NCBI RefSeq assembly: GCF_041153465.1
Contig: NZ_CP154858.1
Span: 3,224,001 to 3,288,000, forward strand
Reading direction: 5' to 3'
Length of the DNA stretch: 64,000 nt
From: Thermohahella caldifontis
GTDB taxonomy: Bacteria; Pseudomonadota; Gammaproteobacteria; Pseudomonadales; Oleiphilaceae
This document shows, one piece after another, positions 9,169 through 18,044 of this stretch (position 1 is its first letter; each line of letters opens with the position of its first letter). The translations under genes and the position numbers were made by a program. The notes beneath the pieces were generated by a model, which was not told the origin of the DNA, did no database searches, and worked only from the letters and a program-made list of their open reading frames with translations.

Positions 9169-9198
9169 AGCCCGGGGAGTTATCCCCGGGCTTTTTTA
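9169..9198 (+). terminator. rho-independent terminator of the repeat lipoprotein gene
   Basis: An 11-bp stem AAGCCCGGGGA / TCCCCGGGCTT with a 4-nt loop, followed by a run of T on the plus strand. Lies 47 nt after the stop codon. Confidence 0.9.
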
Positions 9199-9226
9199 TG
9201 TTGCTGGATGGGTTATCGCTTGTGGA

Positions 9227-10854
9227 TCACGGATGGCTCGGTGCTGCAAAGCCGGTGGCCGTAATGGTGTCCCAGATACTTGCGTCGGAGAAATCCCTGG
9301 TGAACAGATCAAGCTGAAGACCGTCCGGTGGCGCCGGGTCATCCACTTCGACTGTATCGGAGCCATCCAGCGTACCATCCAGGTTCCTGTCGTAGTCGAA
9401 ACCGAGGGCAGGGTAGTAGGTGCAGCTGTTGGTCGGTGCATAGGTGATGTCCGAGTTGTCCGTCACCGTGCTGTCCAGCTCGAACAGGTTGGTTGTCAGA
9501 TTCTGGCGGATCACCTGTCGCTGTACCCTGTCTGCCAGTGTACTGTGGTCGTTACCCGGGCCGGCCCAGTTGCAGATCATGCCCTTGAACGTGGGTGCCG
9601 TGGTGGTCTGAACCCGATCGCCAAAACCGAAGTAGGCGGTACCATGCAGCGCACCGGTACTCTGGTCGGCAGAGAGGTTGAGCATCAGCAAACGGGTATG
9701 GGAATCCCCGCTTCCAGCCTGCCAGGCATAGAGATACTTGCCTTCACCCGTCTCCGGGGAAAAGTCGGCAACATAAATATTGTAATTGTCCTTCCAGTCC
9801 TGACCGGGATCCATGATCTTGGCGCCCGTCAGCGTCGATCCGGTTTCAACATCCGTGAGCGTGGTGTTGAGCAGATCAACGGCTGCCCTGACATCATCGC
9901 AGGTCGTGGCAGATTGATTCTTGATGGACAGGTCGCCGCTGCTGTCGCGGATGTAGTGAACAGAGCCCATTTCCGTCACTTTGGGATAGGTGGTCGAATT
10001 GCAGTTGCCTCCCGTGTTGGGTCGGTCGATCTTGTAGGTCATCACACCTTCCACTTCGCCCGTGGTGGCATCGGCGACCCGGTGCGTCAGGGCAAGCTCG
10101 ACACTGGTGTTCCTGGTGCCATCGTCATACTCGAATGCCAGGTCATAACGCCAGAGGTTGGCATCGGAACTGTCATGTTCAATGGTGGCTGACAGGAAAT
10201 TGAAACTGGACAGCCCCAGCCCGTTCAGCGCGGTCACCAGGTCCTCGCTGCTGCCCGCTGCAATATCATCCGGCCAGTTCTTGCCTGTGGAGGTTTCATA
10301 TACCTGGATGAGGGCGGCCAGGCCAATCATGCCTGTCATGACCTTGTCCCGGGTTGCCTTCATGCGTGCGTTGAGCTGGGCTGCAGCGCAGGCTTCAGTC
10401 GTGGTGCCTTCGGTGTCTGTCCAGATACCCAGATCTCCCCCGGCAGTTCCCCCGAGTTCGGGGTTGCACCGTCCGGGTGATCCTTGTACTTCATGGCCGG
10501 GCCATAGCAGTTGGCCCGTCCCGGCTCCCGGAGCAGGTTATCCGGGCTGAGCAGGGTTGCACTCAGGGTTGCATCCCCGTCCATGAGTTCTGCGATCAGC
10601 TTCTTTGCGTTCTTGAGCGTGGGTGCCAGGGCACGGCCAGTGAAGGCAGTGGTGTCCGAGTCCACGGGCGACGCGACCACGACTTCGCTGGGAAAGGCCG
10701 CGGAGGCACTGTTGGCTGAAGAGGTTGTACCGGTCGAGCCGGATGACGAACTTCCGGAACTGTCAGAGGAAGAGCTCCCGCTGCCACCACATGCGGTGAT
10801 CAGCGCGGAAATGGAGATGAAAGCGAGTGTCCGTAAAAAAGCGGGGCGGGTCAT
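9227..10854 (-). CDS. Ser/Gly-rich lipoprotein (frameshifted)
   Basis: The first part (10854 to about 10440) has a signal peptide and lipobox LITAC followed by a GGSGSSSSDSSGSSSSGSTG low-complexity linker; the second part (from about 10440 to 9227) continues in another frame. One added G (minus strand) in either C-run 10437-10441 or 10449-10453 joins them into about 542 residues, reading LPGGDLGIWTDTEG across the junction. The C-terminal domain is rich in aromatic and acidic residues and includes DYDRNLDGTLDGSDT, a calcium-loop-like motif similar to those of the neighbouring lipoprotein. Family not recognised. Convergent with the repeat lipoprotein and sharing the same kind of lesion. Confidence 0.65.
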
Positions 10855-11094
10855 ATCCTGTCTCCTTGTTGTTCTTGTGACTAAAATTTAAGCAGAATAA
10901 TCGGGTGGGTGCCCCCGCTTTCTTAGACGGATTTCTGATAGGAGAGCGAGTGCTTATTCACTGATCCTGCATGATGTCCGGCTAACCGGACAGTGTCTGG
11001 GCGGCCGGACAGGATGGGGCTCATGGTGTGCAAGTGTCTGGTTCAGTGAGCAAGGTCTGGTTGCGCCGGGGGAGAAGGGACGGGGCGTGAAAAG
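10855..11094. other. intergenic region with hairpin, no gene seen
   Basis: No credible coding frame. It contains TGTCCGG-CTAA-CCGGACA (10975-10992) and a further copy of the right arm, CCGGACA, at 11005-11011, so two alternative hairpins are possible upstream of the minus-strand lipoprotein gene. No consensus promoter was identified. Confidence 0.4.
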
Positions 11095-11125
11095 AAGCAT
11101 CCCGACCATGATGGGCGGGATGCTT
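11095..11125 (-). terminator. terminator of the first mscS gene
   Basis: Ten-bp stem AAGCATCCCG / CGGGATGCTT; on the minus strand it is followed by a pyrimidine/T-rich stretch (CTTTTC). It lies 30 nt downstream of the MscS stop. Confidence 0.75.
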
Positions 11126-11154
11126 GACGGACGTCTGTCTGGAAAAGGTTGTGT

Positions 11155-11985
11155 TCAGCCCTTCGCCGGAACCTGATGCAAGTGAACATCCCGCTGGGGG
11201 TAGGGGATGGAAATGCCCACTTCATCGAACCGCAGTTTCACATTTTCATGCATGTCGAAGTAAACCCCCCAGTAATCCGGCGAGTTGACCCAGACCCGCA
11301 CCGTCAGGTTGACTGAACTGTCGCCAAGTTCCGAGACGGCAATCAGCGGAGCGGGATCCTTCAGAATGCGGCTGTCTGCCTCCACCAGTTTCTGGAGTTC
11401 CTGCTTGGCCTGACGCAGGTCATCGTCATAGCCAATGCCGAAGACCATATCCACCCGGCGCGTCGGCTCGGCGCTGAAGTTGGTCAGGGCGTCACCGGTG
11501 ATCTTCGAGTTGGGAATGATGATGCGCTTGTTATCGGGCGTCTTGAGTATGGTGTTGAAAATCTGGATCTCATGCACCGTGCCGGTTTGGCCTGAGGCGG
11601 TCACGACATCTCCCACCCTGAAGGGCTTGAAGACCAGAATCATCACGCCGCTGGCAAAGTTGCTCAGGTTGCCCTGCAAAGCCAGGCCGACGGCCAGACC
11701 GGCAGCACCCAGTACCGCGATGAATGAGGTGGTTTCCACGCCCACCATGCCCAGCACGCTGACAATCAGCAGCGCCTTGAGACCCACGCTGGTCAGGTTG
11801 TGGAGAAACTTGGTCAGGGTCGGATCGAAGCGCGACGACAGGGCGCGATCGGAGGCGTTCAGTACCTTGTTGATCAGCCACAGGCCGATGAACAGGGTGA
11901 GCAGGGCCAGTATCAGCTTGGGACCGTAGGCCATCGCATAGCCGATGGCCATGTCGAGATACTGTTGCAGGCGTGCTTCATCCAT
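11155..11985 (-). CDS. MscS-type mechanosensitive channel
   Basis: 276 residues, close to E. coli MscS (286). Three N-terminal spans are followed by the pore helix LGAAGLAVGLALQGNLSNFA with its Gly/Ala packing pattern, then the MscS beta domain (PFRVGDVV, NKRIIIPNSKI) and the carboxy cage. It opens on hypo-osmotic shock to release solutes. Start 11985 is preceded by AGGAG; an upstream ATG pair at 12012-12015 lacks a site. One of three MscS paralogues in the window. Confidence 0.93.
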   Translation of the reverse strand: MDEARLQQYLDMAIGYAMAYGPKLILALLTLFIGLWLINKVLNASDRALSSRFDPTLTKFLHNLTSVGLKALLIVSVLGMVGVETTSFIAVLGAAGLAVGLALQGNLSNFASGVMILVFKPFRVGDVVTASGQTGTVHEIQIFNTILKTPDNKRIIIPNSKITGDALTNFSAEPTRRVDMVFGIGYDDDLRQAKQELQKLVEADSRILKDPAPLIAVSELGDSSVNLTVRVWVNSPDYWGVYFDMHENVKLRFDEVGISIPYPQRDVHLHQVPAKG

Positions 11986-12159
11986 AGAGGGGGCTCCTTG
12001 AGGTGAGGTCATCATGTTGTCGGAATCGGGAGGATGTTAGCACAGTGAGACCATAAATGAAAAAAGTGAACATTAATTCGGCGGTACCTTTGACATGAGT
12101 CATCGCAGTCTGCGTTCAAAGATGTTAAAAATGCATGGATTGAGCAAAAATAACCTTGC

Positions 12160-12172
12160 GTGCACTGTGCAC
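12160..12172. promoter_or_regulatory. palindrome GTGCAC-T-GTGCAC in the acyl-CoA dehydrogenase leader
   Basis: A 13-bp dyad placed about 20 nt before the ATG of the acyl-CoA dehydrogenase gene. Position suggests an operator that would block elongation or the ribosome site. No regulator assigned. Confidence 0.3.
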
Positions 12173-12194
12173 AGCAACAGACGGAGAGTAGAGG

Positions 12195-13964
12195 ATGAAT
12201 ATACTGGATTTGCCACGCAAACTGCTGTTCAGCAAGCATGCCGAAAACCGGGAAGCCGTACCCAGGGATCTGTTCCTGAATCCCAGGACAACGGATTGGT
12301 CCCATCTTGATCCCAAGTCACGCGAACTGATTGAAAAGACCATCGCCTTTTTCGAAAACAAGGGCAAGGCGAAGCTTAAGGAAGACGACCATGAACGCCG
12401 CTGGTATGCGGACTTTCTGGAATTTCAGAAGAAGGAAAAGCTGTTCTACACCTTCCTGACACCCGAAGGCTATGGTGACAAGGACTGCCGCTGGGATACC
12501 TGGCGCAACTGCGCGCTCAATGAGGTGCTGGGATTCTACGGCCTGGCCTACTGGTACACCTGGCAGGTCACCATCCTGGGTCTGGGGCCCATCTGGATCA
12601 GCAACAACGAGGCCGTGAAGAAGAAGGCGGCCCAGTTGCTCAAGAAGGGCGGCATCTTTGCATTCGGCCTGTCGGAGAAGGAGCATGGTGCCGACATCTA
12701 TGCCACGGACATGATTCTGACACCCCAGGAAGACGGGACTTTCCGCGCCAACGGCAGCAAGTACTACATCGGTAACGGTAACGAGGCGGCACTGGTCTCC
12801 GTGTTCGGCCGTCGTTCGGATACCAATGAATACGTCTTCTTCGTGGTGGAATCCAAGCACCCCAATTATGAGCTGGTCAAGAACGTGGTGAACTCGCAGA
12901 ACTATGTTTCCGAGTTCCGCCTCAATGACTACCCCATCACCGAGGCCGATATCCTGGCTCAGGGGCAGGACGCCTGGGACATGGCCCTGAATACGGTCAA
13001 CATCGGCAAGTTCAACCTCGGCTGGGCATCCATCGGCATCTGTACACACGCCTTCTACGAGGCCATCAACCATGCATCCCACCGCCGGCTGTTCAACCAC
13101 TATGTGACGGATTTCGTGCATATCCGTCAGCTCTTCACGGAAGCCTACGCCCGGCTGGCGGCCATGAAACTGTTCGCCCAGCGGGCCATTGATTACATGC
13201 GCATTGCCAGTCCTGAAGACCGCCGTTATCTGCTCTTCAACCCCATGGTGAAGATGAAGGTCACGACCCAGGGCGAGGAAGTGATCAACAACCTGTGGGA
13301 TGTCATTGCCGCCAAAGGCTTTGAAAAGGACATGTACTTCGAGATGGCGGCACGTGATATCCGCGCCCTGCCCAAGCTGGAAGGGACGGTTCACGTGAAC
13401 ATGGCGCTGGTGCTCAAGTTCATGGGCAATTACTTCTTCAAGCCCAAGTCCTATCCCGAGGTACCGCGCATGGACAAGCCGGCCAACGATACCTTCCTGT
13501 TCCACCAGGGACCGACCAAGGGGCTGGGCAAGACACGCTTCCATGACTACCGCAAGGTGTATGACAGCTTCGATCTGCCCAATGTCAATGTGTTCAAGAA
13601 GCAGATCCGCACGCTCAAGCTCTTCCTGCTGGCGGGCAAGCCGAGTGCGGAGCAGCAGAAGGATTTTGACTTCCTGCTCAAGCTGGGCGAGCTGTTCACG
13701 CTGGTGGTCTATGGTCAGCTGATTCTGGAAAATGCCCGCATCGTGGGGGCCGGGGACGATCTGATCGAGACCATCTTCGATGTCATGATTCAGGACTTCT
13801 CGCGGCACGCCCTGCAGCTGTCCCTGAAGCCGAATGTGACGCTCATTCAGCAAACACTGTGTCAGCGCATGATTCAGCGCCCGGTACCCGATCCGGATCG
13901 CCAGGCGCGTGTCTGGAACACCCAGATTGCACCGCTGGCTGACACCTACGAAATGAATCCCTGA
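12195..13964 (+). CDS. large acyl-CoA dehydrogenase
   Basis: 589 residues, about 200 longer than a classical acyl-CoA dehydrogenase and similar in size to the long-chain FadE-like group. The fold marks are visible: an N-terminal helical region, FAFGLSEKEHGADIYATDM (flavin/substrate loop equivalent to the T-E-x-x-xGSD region), the beta domain ending SKYYIGNGNEAALVSVFG, and the C-terminal helical half. It should oxidise acyl-CoA to trans-2-enoyl-CoA with FAD in beta-oxidation. Start ATG 12195 follows AGAGG. It is monocistronic, with a palindrome in its leader. Substrate length cannot be read from sequence. Confidence 0.88.
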   Translation: MNILDLPRKLLFSKHAENREAVPRDLFLNPRTTDWSHLDPKSRELIEKTIAFFENKGKAKLKEDDHERRWYADFLEFQKKEKLFYTFLTPEGYGDKDCRWDTWRNCALNEVLGFYGLAYWYTWQVTILGLGPIWISNNEAVKKKAAQLLKKGGIFAFGLSEKEHGADIYATDMILTPQEDGTFRANGSKYYIGNGNEAALVSVFGRRSDTNEYVFFVVESKHPNYELVKNVVNSQNYVSEFRLNDYPITEADILAQGQDAWDMALNTVNIGKFNLGWASIGICTHAFYEAINHASHRRLFNHYVTDFVHIRQLFTEAYARLAAMKLFAQRAIDYMRIASPEDRRYLLFNPMVKMKVTTQGEEVINNLWDVIAAKGFEKDMYFEMAARDIRALPKLEGTVHVNMALVLKFMGNYFFKPKSYPEVPRMDKPANDTFLFHQGPTKGLGKTRFHDYRKVYDSFDLPNVNVFKKQIRTLKLFLLAGKPSAEQQKDFDFLLKLGELFTLVVYGQLILENARIVGAGDDLIETIFDVMIQDFSRHALQLSLKPNVTLIQQTLCQRMIQRPVPDPDRQARVWNTQIAPLADTYEMNP

Positions 13965-13971
13965 TCTGTAC

Positions 13972-13999
13972 AAAAAAGGGGAGACCGCAAGGTCTCCCC
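13972..13999 (-). terminator. terminator of the old-yellow-enzyme gene
   Basis: Nine-bp stem GGGGAGACC / GGTCTCCCC with a 4-nt loop; on the minus strand it is followed by six T. It lies just beyond the stop of the gene at 14020, between two convergent genes. Confidence 0.9.
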
Positions 14000-14019
14000 G
14001 AGCAGGGGGTGTGTTCTGA

Positions 14020-15069
14020 TCACACCAGTTCGGCAAGCATGGACTCGTCGTACTCCCGTAGCGGCTCGCCCTTGCGAATCCGGCGGATATAGTCGGGGTT
14101 GGCAATGAAGGGCCGGCCAATGGCGACAAGATCAAAACGGCCGGCTGCAATGGCTTGTGCTGCCGATTCGGCGGTGTAGCCGCCCACGCCCACCAGTGTG
14201 CCCTGATAGTGCTCGCGCAGATAATCCGAGGCGCGTCCTCCCAGATAGTCAAACGTCATGCTGTCATCAAAGATACCCAGGTGCACATAGGCCAGGCGGC
14301 GTTTTTCCAGTTCCGGAAGCAGGTAATCGAATACGGCCCGGTCGCGCGGATCGCCGGTCAGGTTGAAGTAGGCACCCGGAGAAAGCCGGATCCCGGTGCG
14401 GTCCGCGCCCACCCGGCTTGCGATGGCATCCACCACCTGAAGCGCAAAGCGGGCCATGTTTTCCGGTGAGCCTCCCCAGTCATCCGTTCTCTGGTTGGTG
14501 CTGTGATGGAGGAACTGGTCGATCAGATAGCCGTTGGCACCGTGAATCTCGACACCGTCAAACCCGGCGTCCGCGACAGCGTTGACCGCTGCCTGAGCGT
14601 AATCATTCACCAGCGTGCTGATCTCCTCCGCCGTCAGGGCGTGCGGGGTTTCATAGGTGAGTTCGCGCATGCGCGGCACGGAGCCTTCCGCGGCAATGGC
14701 GGACGGGGCCACCGGTGGCTTGCCGGAGAAATGGCTGTGTGCTACGCGCCCGGTATGCCAGAGCTGCAGGAACATTTTCCCGCCGGCGTCATGGACGCGA
14801 CGTGCCACGCGGCTCCAGCCTTCAATCTGTTCGGGGGTATAGATGCCCGGGGTGTTGGGGTAGCCCTGGCCGTCGGGTCGGATGATGGTGGCTTCGCTGA
14901 TGATGAGGCCTGCGTCTGCACGACGTGCGTAGTAGGCTTCCATGGCATCCGTGGGCACCAGTCCCGGGCCGGCCATGCAGCGGGTCAGGGGAGCCATCAG
15001 GATGCGGTTGTTCAGGGTCAGGGTGTCGTTCAGGGTGTAGGGCTGAAAAAGAATGTCTGTGGTTGCCAT
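14020..15069 (-). CDS. nemA: old yellow enzyme family NADH:flavin oxidoreductase (NemA-like)
   Basis: 349 residues, a TIM-barrel FMN enzyme. The N-terminal NNRILMAPLTRC, the catalytic HGANGYLIDQFLHHSTNQR (His-x-x-Asn proton/substrate pair) and GGSPENMARF are diagnostic of OYE. These enzymes reduce electrophilic alkenes, N-ethylmaleimide, nitrate esters and nitroaromatics with NAD(P)H. GGAG lies 7 nt before ATG. It is divergent from a TetR regulator across three repeated operators, the nemR-nemA type of arrangement, so induction by electrophiles is likely. Confidence 0.9.
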   Translation of the reverse strand: MATTDILFQPYTLNDTLTLNNRILMAPLTRCMAGPGLVPTDAMEAYYARRADAGLIISEATIIRPDGQGYPNTPGIYTPEQIEGWSRVARRVHDAGGKMFLQLWHTGRVAHSHFSGKPPVAPSAIAAEGSVPRMRELTYETPHALTAEEISTLVNDYAQAAVNAVADAGFDGVEIHGANGYLIDQFLHHSTNQRTDDWGGSPENMARFALQVVDAIASRVGADRTGIRLSPGAYFNLTGDPRDRAVFDYLLPELEKRRLAYVHLGIFDDSMTFDYLGGRASDYLREHYQGTLVGVGGYTAESAAQAIAAGRFDLVAIGRPFIANPDYIRRIRKGEPLREYDESMLAELV

Positions 15070-15097
15070 CGGTGGGCTCCGTCAGTGCAGGATCATC

Positions 15098-15164
15098 TTG
15101 AATGTTTGTTCAAGATATATATTTTTGAATGGCTGTTCAAGATCTTTTTTGAATGTTTGTTCAG
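15098..15164. promoter_or_regulatory. triple operator between nemA-like and TetR genes
   Basis: Three copies of a 16-bp dyad TTGAA-N6-TTCAA occur at 15098-15113 (TTGAATGTTTGTTCAA), 15125-15140 (TTGAATGGCTGTTCAA) and 15149-15164 (TTGAATGTTTGTTCAG). Start-to-start spacings are 27 and 24 bp. They fill the divergent intergenic region and are almost certainly the binding sites of the adjacent TetR protein. Confidence 0.8.
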
Positions 15165-15209
15165 TTAAGCAGTACAATGGGGGCTCCGCCGTCAACCGTG
15201 AAGGGCATC

Positions 15210-15803
15210 ATGCGTAAAGCCGAGTTCGACCGCGCCGACGTACTGCGCAAGGCCATGTGGGCATTCCAGAAAAAGGGTTACGCCAGAACCACCATGCAGG
15301 ATCTGGTCGAGGCCACGGGGCTTCATCCCGGATCCCTGTACTGTGCTTTCGGTAACAAGCGGGGTATCCTGATGGCCGCCATCAGCCAGTATCAGGCGGA
15401 CCGGGTCGAGCAGTTCGCGGCCTGTACGGCGGGGAAGGCGCCGCTTGAGGCGCTGCGTGCCTATCTGGATTCGGTGGTGGAGGAATGTGCCTGCTGTGAA
15501 CCCCAAGGGGCCTGTCTGGTGGCCAAGGCCATCAACGAACTGGCCGAACAGGATGATGAGGTGCAGGCCTATCTGACCCGCATCATGGCGGAGCTGGAAA
15601 CCGGCATTCACCAGCTGTTCGAGCGGGCCATGGCGGAACGGTCTTTGGCGGACGGGCCTGATGCGCGGCGCCGGGCCCGGTTTTTCATGATGGGGATCTA
15701 TGGCCTGCGCACCTACGCACACACCCACCCCGGTCGGGATGTCCTCCGGGCGCTTGCGGACCAGCTGTTCGCGGCCACCACCCGCGGCCTGAGCGGGCAC
15801 TGA
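15210..15803 (+). CDS. TetR-family regulator (NemR-like)
   Basis: 197 residues. An N-terminal TetR helix-turn-helix (TTMQDLVEATGLHPGSLYCAF) is followed by a ligand domain with a cysteine-rich loop, EECACCEPQGACLVAKA. In E. coli NemR reactive cysteines sense electrophiles and hypochlorous acid (family knowledge); the Cys cluster here suggests a similar mechanism. Start at 15210 chosen from the family N-terminus (MRKAEFDRADVL) with a weak GAAGGG site; a longer start at 15153 would overlap the third operator. Confidence 0.85.
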   Translation: MRKAEFDRADVLRKAMWAFQKKGYARTTMQDLVEATGLHPGSLYCAFGNKRGILMAAISQYQADRVEQFAACTAGKAPLEALRAYLDSVVEECACCEPQGACLVAKAINELAEQDDEVQAYLTRIMAELETGIHQLFERAMAERSLADGPDARRRARFFMMGIYGLRTYAHTHPGRDVLRALADQLFAATTRGLSGH

Positions 15804-15845
15804 AACCGGGGCACAGGGCCCCGGCCGGACGGACAACGTTACCGC

Positions 15846-15956
15846 TCAGGCGGTGTCATAGTTGTCGCAATCCAGGGAGAGGGCCTGCATCGGATCTTCA
15901 AAATGCAGGGGGCCTCGCCCGATCCAGCGGCACAGCCGCCAACGTCGCACGTTCAT
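15846..15956 (-). CDS. small protein, 36 aa
   Basis: ATG 15956 is preceded by a very strong AAGGAGGAG site with suitable spacing. The peptide starts MNVRRWRLCRWIGRGPLHFE (basic, Trp- and Cys-containing) and ends in an acidic tail SLDCDNYDTA. No homologue is recognised. The region around it (15804-16177) carries no larger gene on either strand. The strong ribosome site is the main support. Confidence 0.45.
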   Translation of the reverse strand: MNVRRWRLCRWIGRGPLHFEDPMQALSLDCDNYDTA

Positions 15957-16177
15957 GGTCTCCTCCTTGCTGAACTTCAGCTCAGATGCCGTTGTTGTCT
16001 GACGTTGTATGGCGTGTTTCCCCTGTGATCACCCTCCACGGCCATTCAGCCACAAAGGATTAGAGCCGAAAACCTAAACAGGCGGTGGATGTGCTGAACC
16101 CCTGTGCGGATTCTTACCCGTTTCCGGCTGCCTGCGTCCGGGGTGCCGGGAGGCAGCGTGCCGGATCATCGGAACCG

Positions 16178-17086
16178 TTACCGGGTTGGTTTGGAGGCCT
16201 GTTCGGGTGCGCAGGCAGGTGCGGTCGGGCGGGTGTTGGCGACTGCCGGAGCCTCTGTCTCCAGCCTCACCGGGAAGGGCGCCGTCACCGAACCGGTGTA
16301 CACGGACACATGCGGGAAGGGAATCTCGATACCTTCGGCATCAAAGCGGGCCTTGATGAGCTGGAGCAGCTCGCTTTTCACATCCAGATACAGTTCGCGG
16401 CGCACGAATACCGACAGCTGCAGATCCACGGAGGAAGCCCCCATGCCCGTGACCCAGACCTTGGGTTCCGGCTGTTCCAGACAGCGGACGTGGCTGTCTG
16501 CAATGTCCAGCAGAATCTGCCTGACTCGGACAATGTCCTCCTTGTAAGCCACGCCGACCGGCAGATCCAGGCGCCGGATGGGGTGGCGGGTGACGTTGAG
16601 GACGATGGACTTGATGAGTGTCTCGTTGGGGACCCGGATGGCAGTATTGTCCGGCATGCGCAGGGTGACCGACAGCCAGTCGATGGAGATGATTTCGCCC
16701 CGCTTCCCCTCCACTTCGATGACATCACCCACCCCGAAGGGTTTTTCGGCCAGCAGGAAAAGACCGCTGATCAGGTTGGATGTGGAGGTCTGGGCCGCAA
16801 AGCCGATGGCCACGGTGAACACGCCCGCGGCGCCCAGCAGTACGCTGAGCCGGAATCCCAGTTCCCGGAAGGCGGAAACCAGGAACAGGCCGAGAATCAG
16901 GTAGCTGACGACCTTTGACCAGATCTTGATGCGGGTGGGCGCCAGCTTGCCTTCCAGCAGCCGTTCGCTGCCATGGCGCGCAATGCGCGACAGCAGGATG
17001 CCCAGGACCAGAAGGATACCCGCCTTGAGCCACTGATCCGGCGCAATGCCGGCAAACATGCCAAACAGGGAATCATTGGTTTCCAT
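16178..17086 (-). CDS. MscS-family small-conductance channel
   Basis: 302 residues. Three predicted spans, the pore-lining LLGAAGVFTVAIGFAAQTSTSNL region, then KPFGVGDVIEVEGKRGEI and TAIRVPNETLI of the MscS beta domain. The last ~35 residues are Ala/Pro-rich and probably disordered. It differs clearly from the channel at 11155 (pore helix with Gln-Thr-Ser instead of Gln-Gly-Asn). It follows the DUF432 gene by 9 nt on the same strand, so the two are probably one operon. Confidence 0.92.
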   Translation of the reverse strand: METNDSLFGMFAGIAPDQWLKAGILLVLGILLSRIARHGSERLLEGKLAPTRIKIWSKVVSYLILGLFLVSAFRELGFRLSVLLGAAGVFTVAIGFAAQTSTSNLISGLFLLAEKPFGVGDVIEVEGKRGEIISIDWLSVTLRMPDNTAIRVPNETLIKSIVLNVTRHPIRRLDLPVGVAYKEDIVRVRQILLDIADSHVRCLEQPEPKVWVTGMGASSVDLQLSVFVRRELYLDVKSELLQLIKARFDAEGIEIPFPHVSVYTGSVTAPFPVRLETEAPAVANTRPTAPACAPEQASKPTR

Positions 17087-17095
17087 CGCTTGTCC

Positions 17096-17872
17096 TCACT
17101 GTAACCAGCGCCCGAGTACGCGTTTCAGGCGACTCGTCTGGCTCTGTATGCGCGGTTCTGCCACCTTGCGCACGGTCCCGAGGTGATGCCAGGGGCGTGA
17201 CCGCAGGGTGAGCTCGGCTTCCTTGCGCTCTTCGTTCAGTTCCACCGACACGTCATTGGTGCAGAGGAAGCCCTGGTCGTCCTCGTAAAGGGACAGATAG
17301 GGAACCGGCAGGCAGATCCTGTCCACCGAAATGGCTTTGGAGGCCTGATTGTAGATGTGCATGCAGGTCAGCACCCGGCCATGGGAACGGGAAACGGCGT
17401 CCAGATAAAGCCGTGCGAGGGTTTTCACCGCGTAACAGAGTTCACCCTCCATGGGGGTGGGGCCGAACCAGGTCTCGGTTTCCTCCCGCACGGGGACTTC
17501 GTGGTGCGCCGGCTGCCCCTCTCCCGGCAGGCTCACGTCCAGCCACAGGGAGGTGCTGCAGAACATGGTGATATGTGTACCGGGCGCAACCAGTATGGGG
17601 GAAAACGGTCGCACGACCACCGGCAGCGGGGCCATGCGAGGCAGTATGTCCAGGCGCGCACCGCTTTGCCCGACGGCATAACGGAAGGGCGGTGTGGCTG
17701 ACGGAACACGATAGTCGGCCACGCATTCGGTACGGTTCAGATCCGGCTGCTCGAATGTCTGGGTGATCTGCCATTCCTGCAGCAGGCGGGCAATGTGCAG
17801 GCGCAGGGTACCGAGCCGGATGTGAAGGATCTGTCCCTCGTTCAGGTCGAGATAGTCGTTGAAAATCCGCAT
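17096..17872 (-). CDS. DUF432-family protein
   Basis: 258 residues, soluble, beta-rich, beginning MRIFNDYLDLNEGQ at ATG 17872 with AAGGCG upstream. Composition and segments such as PFSPILVAPGTHITMFCSTS and ISVDRICLPVPYLSLYED fit DUF432, a family of unknown function that I associate with mscS neighbours in other proteobacteria. Encoded immediately upstream of an MscS channel, so a role as channel partner or envelope-stress factor is plausible but unproven. Confidence 0.6.
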   Translation of the reverse strand: MRIFNDYLDLNEGQILHIRLGTLRLHIARLLQEWQITQTFEQPDLNRTECVADYRVPSATPPFRYAVGQSGARLDILPRMAPLPVVVRPFSPILVAPGTHITMFCSTSLWLDVSLPGEGQPAHHEVPVREETETWFGPTPMEGELCYAVKTLARLYLDAVSRSHGRVLTCMHIYNQASKAISVDRICLPVPYLSLYEDDQGFLCTNDVSVELNEERKEAELTLRSRPWHHLGTVRKVAEPRIQSQTSRLKRVLGRWLQ

Positions 17873-18044
17873 GGTGCGCCTTGCTGCTGACCGGAGGAGA
17901 AGAGTGTAGCAGAGTGGCCGGCGGACTGAACAGGCATGCGACTGGTATCCGCCCCGCAGGAGTGCTAGATTGCTGCCGGGCAGCGGTGCCTTGGGTCCCC
18001 CTGTCCGAACCGATTCCGGACTGACATAGAGAGAGACTGAGAGG

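Noticed and set aside
15098..15164. CRISPR-like spaced repeats
   Set aside because: Only three short dyads with AT-rich spacers in a divergent promoter region; they fit TetR operators, and no cas genes are present in the window.
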